Positions 57,456 through 64,000 of a stretch of 64,000 nucleotides of DNA are shown piece by piece. The translations under genes were made by a program, and so were the position numbers. The stretch lies in assembly GCA_019915135.1 (NCBI GenBank), contig JAHLMK010000002.1, forward strand, positions 2,728,001-2,792,000, given 5' to 3'. The DNA comes from Strobilurus pachycystidiatus (lineage: Eukaryota > Basidiomycota > Agaricomycetes > Agaricales > Physalacriaceae). Numbering within the stretch: position 1 is the first letter of the stretch; each line of letters starts with the position of its first letter. The notes under the pieces are model-generated. The model was not told the origin of the DNA. It made no database searches and saw only the letters and a program-made list of their open reading frames with translations.

Positions 57456-60256
57456 TTGTCGATGAAGAGAAGGAAAAGAGAACAACCCGGAGTGAATGTC
57501 ACAATACAGGACCACCGGAACTACTTTAGCCGCAGACTGACCCTGAAGGGAACCGACCGTGTATCTGACGCGCCGTTAAGCACACTGGCGCGTCCAATTC
57601 GCGTATATCTAAGTCCTATAAGTACAGTAGACTACGGATCACGAACACAGCTCTGTATGACAGATAATTCAGTGAAGTGGAGTAGAATCATTGGCGAGAG
57701 TCGCGTTCTACGATTTGCGGCCGCGCGGCATCCTGAATAGCGTTATGTAATCCGGTTTGACGGCCCGCAGACTGCGAACGGCTCTTTGGCATTTACCATC
57801 AACTTTGCGCCAGCGACGCTCTACAATGAGTCTACATATGCGGGCTCTCTATGCAGTGCCGCACTAGGACCCATGTGAAATCGCTAATTTTGCCACGACG
57901 CTTGTAGTCCCGGCGCAGAGGGGAAATGCATACCCTCGAGATGTGCGTATGTATTCTATCCCCAAGCTATGACTCCTGGCTCATGAAGCCAGAGCAGCAC
58001 GACCTCTTGGCCCACTTGTACACGAGCCCATTCCCGTTTTGCACCACACCTCACTTTATCGTTTTCTTGGCACATATTCCTCCTTACTTGATATAAGGCG
58101 CGCCTTCGTTGATGAGCTCAGACGAGATGTGGGCTGGCGGGAGAGACATCGTAATGACGTCTCACGGTGCTCTTTGCCATGACTGTGTAAGTTTCCTTTT
58201 CATTTAATTCATCTTTCAGATCGAGTAGAACCTCAAATTCCTCTTAGTCTCAATCGTTAAAGAACACGTCGGAGTCTCGGAGAGAGGGTGATCTAAGCCG
58301 TCACCCTTTACTGTACCTTTCGGGCGACGAACCCCAACGGTACGCAGTCTCATTACAACCTGGGTGCCCTGCTCAAGCCTCCATTACATTTCGCAGTGTT
58401 CAGCGGCATTCCACAAGAAGTTTTGGATACTCTTGATAACTGTTTAGGCAATCACAGAGTCGGTTTGAGAGCATGTGTTCAGCCTGCTCGTCGTTTTCGA
58501 GATCAGGCTCAGACGCGCTTGTGTCGCGACAACGACTTCGCCGCTCATTGAACGTCAATCCACTTGCCATAACTGATCACCGCTAATCTGCGCTTGGTGG
58601 ATCTCGGTCGGTCGGTGGCACCCGGCCGAACATACGTCCCCGCCGCTGAGAGGAGAGCCAAGTCTTATAGGACACCAGGGATTGGGCCATCCTTGGGCCT
58701 CTGATCACCGTCACAAGCCCATTACATTCGCTCCAACGGCTCCCTTTTTTACGGTGCGGTTGCCTCCCTCTCCACTACATGCCTCCGCCTCATCGAACGC
58801 GACATAGATGAGAAGATATCGGCGTTTTTGGGCGGTTTCCCCGGCTGCTGATGCTGATGCTGACACTTCGCAAGTGTACCTCCGGGAGACACATAGAGGA
58901 TGTATACCATGACGGCGTTGATGCGGTCGCTCTTCTACTTACCCCAATCACCCATCTTCAACTGGAGGAACGATCTGATGAGTGGATTGCGGTGCTGACG
59001 CTTCCCAAACTTTGTCATTCTCAGCCCCTTCCGTTTGCGGACTACCGACCAACTTCACTTCCACGGGTTTCTTAAATTGCGCCACCATATTCGGCGAAGG
59101 TAACCTTTGGAAACACTTGTCGTGGTCTAGTATCACAAGGCGAACGTTTGTATTATTAGCCTTGTCCCGACGTCCGTCCCAACTTCTCTATCCAGATATC
59201 AATGTATCGACTCTCGGAAACATCACTGAGCTCGACCTTGTGTTTGACGACCAGCCGGGAAGATTTCCGTCGCAAAACGCTGGCTTCTTCTTTCTGGAAC
59301 GTGTATGTATCTGGGAAGATCACTTTTTGGAGTGTGTGTAGGCTGATGGGGAGAGTTCGAGGGTGCGTTGACGTGGGAGGTGATCACTTCCTTGGAAAAA
59401 GAAGCCGCGACCTTGCATTTGTGCGAAAAAATCAGGATTGAATGCGCGATGTTCCTTGGGAGCGGGGTTTCCTGCAGTCGGATCTTTCAATTCCGAAGTC
59501 CTGATTGTATCTTCGGGAAGGAGTCCGCCAGGATAGCTCGGGAACGACATTCTACCCACCTCACCAATGGGTGTTTGTCCCACGCGAATATCGGGAGGAG
59601 CGGGAGAGAATGATGCCATGATGGACGGGCCATGATGGTCGACGGTTAATAGTCGCACAGTGACATACTGGCGATCAGAGTTCCTTGAATACTCTATGCA
59701 GTGCTCTCAACCTCTCCGGTACGTCGAGTAGTCGCCTCAAATATACAGTGTGTCCAATAAACCTCAGCTTACTGGTGCGCAAAATGCGAAGGATCAAGTT
59801 CCCGTTTGAGCCGCGTTGGCGAATAGCATCTACGACTCGGGCACACCGGAGTTGCAGCGTCCTCCATCGTTTTCCACGAGAGATCTTCTGACAAGGAGAG
59901 CAGTGGCACCGCCTTCAGGAAGTTGACGACTTCTTGAACGACTTTGACCTCTCCTCTATGATCTGTCCATCGCTGCATCGTCAAGGAACAGAGATGGACT
60001 ACTGATCGACCTATTTGCGGGGTACTAAGATATTCCAGGGCGTCCCCTGGGAGGGCCTGATACTTTCTCAGCATCATCACAGGGCGATGCCACTGAATGG
60101 ACCTCTTTGTTCGTCACCTTGTCTCCATAACAAGATCTGTTCTCGCGTCGTCGTTGCAGAATCGGGAGCCAGGACCCCGCACGACGGGCTGGTGTATGTG
60201 AAGCGACACAAAAAGCCGCACTCGTCGTTGAAATGATCCCAACGTGAACACTGGTC
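57456..60256. other. Long gene-poor region with decayed F-box-like sequence
   Basis: 2.8 kb between the DUF6535 and DUF6534 genes. From 57456 to about 58550 I see nothing recognisable. Part of 58700-59610 looks like a decayed F-box/LRR gene, listed separately. 59700-60250 shows only short open frames. Confidence 0.4.
58770..59600 (+). pseudogene. Decayed F-box/LRR-like sequence
   Basis: Short runs in successive frames read like the LRR part of agaricomycete F-box proteins: STTCLRLIERDIDEKISAFL then RLLMLMLTLRKCTSGRHIED, DAVALLLTPITHLQLEERSD, EWIAVLTLPKLCHS, LGNITELDLVFDDQPG and FFFLERVCIWEDHFLE. Frame changes between them (for example near 58845) lack plausible introns, and no F-box motif was found. 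The call is tentative. Confidence 0.35.
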
Positions 60257-61699
60257 ATGGATCCCTCAAGTGTCTGCCAGCCGCTTTCCATAGACATCGG
60301 CCCCACCTACGGCGCGTATCTCATCGGCGTCATCGCCTCTGCCAGTCTCTTCGGTGTGACATGCATCCAAGTGTTCACATATTTCTCTTCCCCTTGTCAT
60401 CGCAATGAGCCCTCGATAGCATGGACCGTGAGCAGCACTACCCTCCTCGTACCGCATCCGGACTGACTGCGGTGTCATAGGTATCATTCCTTTGGGTCCT
60501 AGCCTCAGCACATCTTGGATATTCTATCTATACAGTGTATTACTATCTCGTCATGAACTACTCTAATCCGCTCGCGTCGTCCGAGCTAATATGGCCGCCT
60601 ATGGTTAATCTCGGCATCATGGTTCGTCCTTTCGATCTCCTTTGCGGAACAATTGTCTCAACCAAACCGCAGGCCACCATCATCTTTTGTGTCCATCTCA
60701 ATCATGCACGAAGAATATATATCTGTGAGTGTACCTTCTTCTCCAGGACGTACCCAGTGAACGAAACGGCGTACCCATGTAGTGACGGACCGGAAGCAGA
60801 AGACTCTCCCTTGGTTGATTGTGCGTACTTCTTTGTTTGTCGGGGTCCGGAGAATTGATTTAAATTCAGTGCGTCTTGAGCACGATGAACCTTGCCGTTG
60901 CGTGGTGTGAGTCGGCTTCCCGTTTTGCGTCATCGCATAGGTCTGAGTGCTCACAACCTCTTAGTCGCCGTTGCAAAGATGCTCACAGGCAACGGAACTC
61001 TTGATGGATTCTCCAATGGCTTTCCATTGGTGTGACGGATTTCCTTCGTGGTTTCTTCGAGCTCATCCTTTCTTAGGATCTAATCAAAGGTGCTCTGGGC
61101 ATGGTCACTATTCTGGACATCGTGATCGTCGTGGCGCTAGCGGCGATTCTCTACAAGCTGCGGCCAGGAACCTCATTCGAGTCGTGAGTGAGAGTTTGAT
61201 TGGTATATGACACAAACTGATCACCGCGGGATCCAGGACGGATACGTTGATCAATAGGTTGATTCGGTACACGATCAGCAACGGCATTTTGACAGTCACC
61301 TTTGCTATATCGATTCTATGCCTCGTCAGTCATTGCAAGTGGCGAAGGCGTCGCCAACTGACAAGTCCGCAGATTGTCTTCGATTCGGGAAATCTGTTCT
61401 TCCTTGCACTCTCGGAAGTTGGATTCAATGGTGGGCCTATCTCTGTCACTGATTCTCGATGCGATGCTGATGTGGATGCAGTGTACACAATCTCATTGTT
61501 ATCGACTCTCAACTCCAGGCAGAGCATGAACCGGACGCTTCTGTCAGACTCGTCTCGTGGCACGAACAATTCCTCCAGTTTCAACCGGTCACGACTTGCG
61601 ACTGGGAACGAGTCATTCATGGACCTTACGCCTGCTCGTCGAACGAGCTTTTCTCTTGTACCAATAAACTCTGCCTCCCGTCTCGTCGGCGAGGTATAA
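60257..61699 (+). CDS. DUF6534 seven-helix membrane protein
   Basis: Predicted 324-residue integral membrane protein of the agaricomycete DUF6534 family (function unknown). There are ten exons: 60257-60427, 60481-60621, 60673-60724, 60783-60820, 60870-60906, 60965-61029, 61077-61183, 61237-61324, 61373-61430 and 61482-61699, closing at 325 codons. Family features in order: YGAYLIGVIASASLFGVTCI (TM1 with the YGA-LIG signature), VSFLWVLASAHLGYSIYTVY, YYLVMNYSNPLA, the short HARRIYILTDRKQKTLPWL loop, VTILDIVIVVALAAILYKLR (TM), DTLINRLIRYTISNGILTVT, and LLSTLNSRQSMNR, the usual end of the domain. A Ser/Thr-rich cytoplasmic tail follows. Exon dissection of this kind is typical of the family. No defects were seen. 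Confidence 0.88.
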
Positions 61700-62144
61700 A
61701 ATACTTCCCATTAATATCCACACTCGTTCAGGATTTACATAGAGTACTAACCTTACTTACACTCGCATAGAATAATCGTCACCAACCTGTACACATTCAT
61801 TTCACATACATACTCCAGCCTCAGAGCCAATAATCACAATTTTTGGGATAGCAGTAGCTTACTTACTTACTGCATACCTACTAATGTACCTACTCACCTA
61901 CATCCAAGTACCTACAATGCACAACGACGGCCCATTGCTCTTATCACGATGCGTTGAGACGAATGAGCGAATTCCGCAGGTGCAAAAGCTATCTTTCGGC
62001 GTCTCGAATATCTGAGACACGTCGAGAAGGTTTTTCATTGGGATCGGCAGATGCCGATTACTCTTGACAATCGACCACGATCATCACAAGCTCTCAGTCG
62101 CGAAACCTTGAAGCTGTGCCACCGGATGTCCCCATAGATTCATC
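61700..62144. other. Intergenic region with TACT/CCTAC low-complexity run
   Basis: 445 bp. At 61855-61915 a degenerate array of tactt/acctac units occurs. No gene recognised; the promoter of the MYND gene presumably lies in the 3' part. Confidence 0.45.
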
Positions 62145-63540
62145 ATGGAACGCAAAGTGTATCTTCCGCTCGAGAAACTGGACGCGTGCACTGTCTGCGC
62201 CAAAAAAGGCTCGGAACAACAATCCCTCCGTTTATGTTCCGCTTGTGCAGAAGTGTGTCGGAATTTTCATCTCTGCTTCAACATTCACCAATCAGAAAAA
62301 CAGGCGATTTACTGCTCTGGGGAATGTCAAAAGAAAGACTGGGAAAATGGGCATAAAAACGACTGCGGTAATTCTGAGTCGAGCAAAGCTGGCGTGTAGA
62401 TCTGATTTGGCCATAGGCAAAACGGACCGTATCGATATCTCCTCCTTTTATCCTCTCCTGGCTGTACTAGCAGATATTTGCCACAGCCATTCCGCGAAGG
62501 AAATGCACCCTGGTTTGGTTCATCAGGTTGTCTCACTGCCTGGCGTCTTCGCTCTGCCGGACGGCACAGCTTCCAAGGTCGTCTCCCTTGGTCGTTCCTT
62601 GCCTATGGAAGAAATGGGTGGACCGAAATGGTGGCCGGGAGCGCCTAGTGAAAAGGCTAGACGCAAACTCTTCGCTCGTATCGGCAGGGAAGGCGAAGTG
62701 CTCCCCATTGTCACTGCCGTATGCCTATCTCTCCTCTCATCCATATACACAACCACTTCCAGCAAAGGGAGTAAGCAGCGACGCGTACGTTTGCAGTACA
62801 AGAGCTCTCCAATTGCGGATTTCGGAATCGTTCAGGGCGCTGCGGATGTCAAATGCCAAGACCAGCTCGCTTATTACGATGAAGAGAAGTCGACATTCAC
62901 CAAGGGCCAGAACCCTATGGATCATTACTGGATCTACTTCAGGACGGTCCGAGGAGAGGATGTGATCTTCGACCCGTCTCTCTTCACGTTCAACTTCTGC
63001 ATCATGACCCCCACCAGCCCGTATGTCGATGGAATGGCCGAACAGATCTTACCCGAGGGCGGCCCATCGAATTACGCACCGGCGTTCTTGTTTGGTAGGG
63101 ATTTCAGGAAGGGTACGATAGGCTTGCACACCGAGCGCCATCGCGTGTCCATCCTCCGGAACCAGACGCTGCAGCGCGCGATCCGACACATGGGCAACTT
63201 GGATCCGACCAACTACTTCATTGACGAGGACGTTGACAACGTCTGGGCCTTCATTGATAAATTCGCAGGCCCCTCTACGCCTCTTCCGGACCGGTGGAAT
63301 GTCATAACATCTTTCATCATTCGTACGTCTTGGGGCATCGAAGACGTTTTGAGGAGGAGGGCTTGGGAGAAGTGGCCAGCAGAAGCACCCATCGCGATTG
63401 ATAGTGATGAAGGCGAGATGACATCGGAGGAAGAAGACCCGAAGTGGTTCAGAAGCTTGAAGAAGTGGACGAAGAAATACAATATTGGAGAGATCGACCG
63501 CCAAACATATGACAGGAAGGTTCGGAGACTGAAGGTGTAG
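62145..63540 (+). CDS. MYND-type zinc finger protein
   Basis: Predicted 431-residue protein in three exons, 62145-62252, 62304-62367 and 62417-63540 (432 codons). An N-terminal MYND finger spans about residues 14-57, with Cys/His ligands in ACTVCAKKG, LRLCSACAE, AIYCSGECQKKDWENGHKND and C. Splicing of the first intron brings the finger together. The rest of the protein (LLAVLADICHSHSAKEMHPG, VHQVVSLPGVFALPDGTASK, MDHYWIYFRTVRGEDVIFDP, RNQTLQRAIRHMGNLDPTNY, then an acidic patch and KKWTKKYNIGEIDRQTYDRK) is a region seen in agaricomycete MYND proteins. MYND fingers bind Pro-rich peptides; a role in transcription or protein recruitment is inferred, and no SET domain is present. Confidence 0.85.
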
Positions 63541-63623
63541 TACTAGCAGTCGCAATGTACTAGGCGATCGATGTATTTGAATTATAAAGTGTATCAAGTA
63601 CTCCTGAACCAAAGATTATGAGG

Positions 63624-64000
63624 TTAAGCAGACGGTGTGTCCGCTTTCCTCCCACCCTTCTTTTTCCTCCCACCGGTCATCGTCGAACCGCTGTCCTTGG
63701 TAGTCGATCCCTCCGCACCTTTACTGGTGGACTCATCCGTTCCAGTAGTCCTGTCCTTGTCGGTGCCGGTCTCGGTATCGCCACTCTTGTCAGTCCCTCC
63801 CTTCTCCGTCTCCCCACTCTTGCCTCCACCGTCTTTCTCCGTTCCAGTTTTCGTCCCAGTCCCATCTCCATTATCCGATCCCTCATCTCCACTCGCCTCC
63901 TGCTCCTTCTTCTTCTTCTCCATCAACTCAGCATCGGCGATAACATCCTTGTGCAGTTTCTTGAAGTAATCCGCAGAGCCAGCAATGCCGGAGACCTTTT
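63624..64000 (-). CDS. C-terminal end of an unidentified protein (runs off window)
   Basis: The open frame enters from the right edge (VSGIAGSADYFKKLHKDVIA, DAELMEKKKKEQEASGDEGS) and ends at the stop 63624. The last 90 residues are low in complexity, Gly/Thr/Lys/Asp/Ser-rich, with loosely repeated T[EG]-K-D-[GR] and TDKSGDTETGTDKD units, and a basic end GGRKKKGGRKADTPSA. The start and domains lie outside the window, so no family can be named. Convergent with the MYND gene. Confidence 0.6.
   Translation of the reverse strand, partial: KVSGIAGSADYFKKLHKDVIADAELMEKKKKEQEASGDEGSDNGDGTGTKTGTEKDGGGKSGETEKGGTDKSGDTETGTDKDRTTGTDESTSKGAEGSTTKDSGSTMTGGRKKKGGRKADTPSA

Noticed and set aside
1..64000. 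tRNA, rRNA, CRISPR or bacterial operon features
   Set aside because: None was recognised by eye; gene structure is eukaryotic with dense spliceosomal introns.

Overview
The window is nuclear DNA of a filamentous basidiomycete, almost certainly an Agaricomycete. Genes on both strands carry many short GT-AG introns (mostly 47-65 bp). Several families are typical of mushroom-forming fungi: DUF6534 and DUF6535 membrane proteins, a fungal-type BTB protein, lineage-type F-box proteins, AA9 lytic polysaccharide monooxygenases and an MYND-finger protein. Exon models were built by hand from open frames, splice sites, phase continuity and comparison between paralogs; most close exactly in frame.

Left part (1-16.2 kb): the 5' part of an MFS drug transporter (-), an arrestin-like trafficking adaptor (+), two related genes (-) for membrane-targeted precursors with dibasic KEX2-type sites (the second a repeat precursor with KR-EAD units), a BTB protein (-), a decayed tandem DNA repeat, an F-box/LRR-like gene (-), an unrecognised acidic protein (+) and a single-exon F-box gene (+).

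Middle part (16.3-44.7 kb): two nested expansions. Five genes encode long coiled-coil proteins sharing short 5' exons and a common heptad-rich core; three are on - (16.4-25.3 kb) and two on + (39.8-44.7 kb). Three of the five end in a conserved domain of about 140 residues with a J-domain-like HPD signature. Between the two groups lie three paralogs of an unrecognised family of about 600 residues with identical 7-exon architecture (one +, two -). They flank an Hsp110/SSE1-type chaperone gene and share a promoter module built from inverted AACAATAAG-type motifs next to a TATA box. A GNAT acetyltransferase and a protein with internal repeats and a Gly/Ala-rich hydrophobic C terminus also lie here.

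Right part (44.7-64 kb): a tandem duplication of an AA9 monooxygenase gene with its flanks, a decayed MFS transporter, a DUF6535 membrane-protein gene split by a 1.48-kb non-autonomous DNA transposon, a decayed F-box-like region, an intact ten-exon DUF6534 gene, an MYND-finger gene and the 3' end of a gene running off the window.

The window looks like accessory, duplication-rich chromosome. The strongest candidates for undescribed biology are the KEX2-repeat peptide precursor pair, the coiled-coil/HPD family, and the three-member family with its shared palindromic promoter element.
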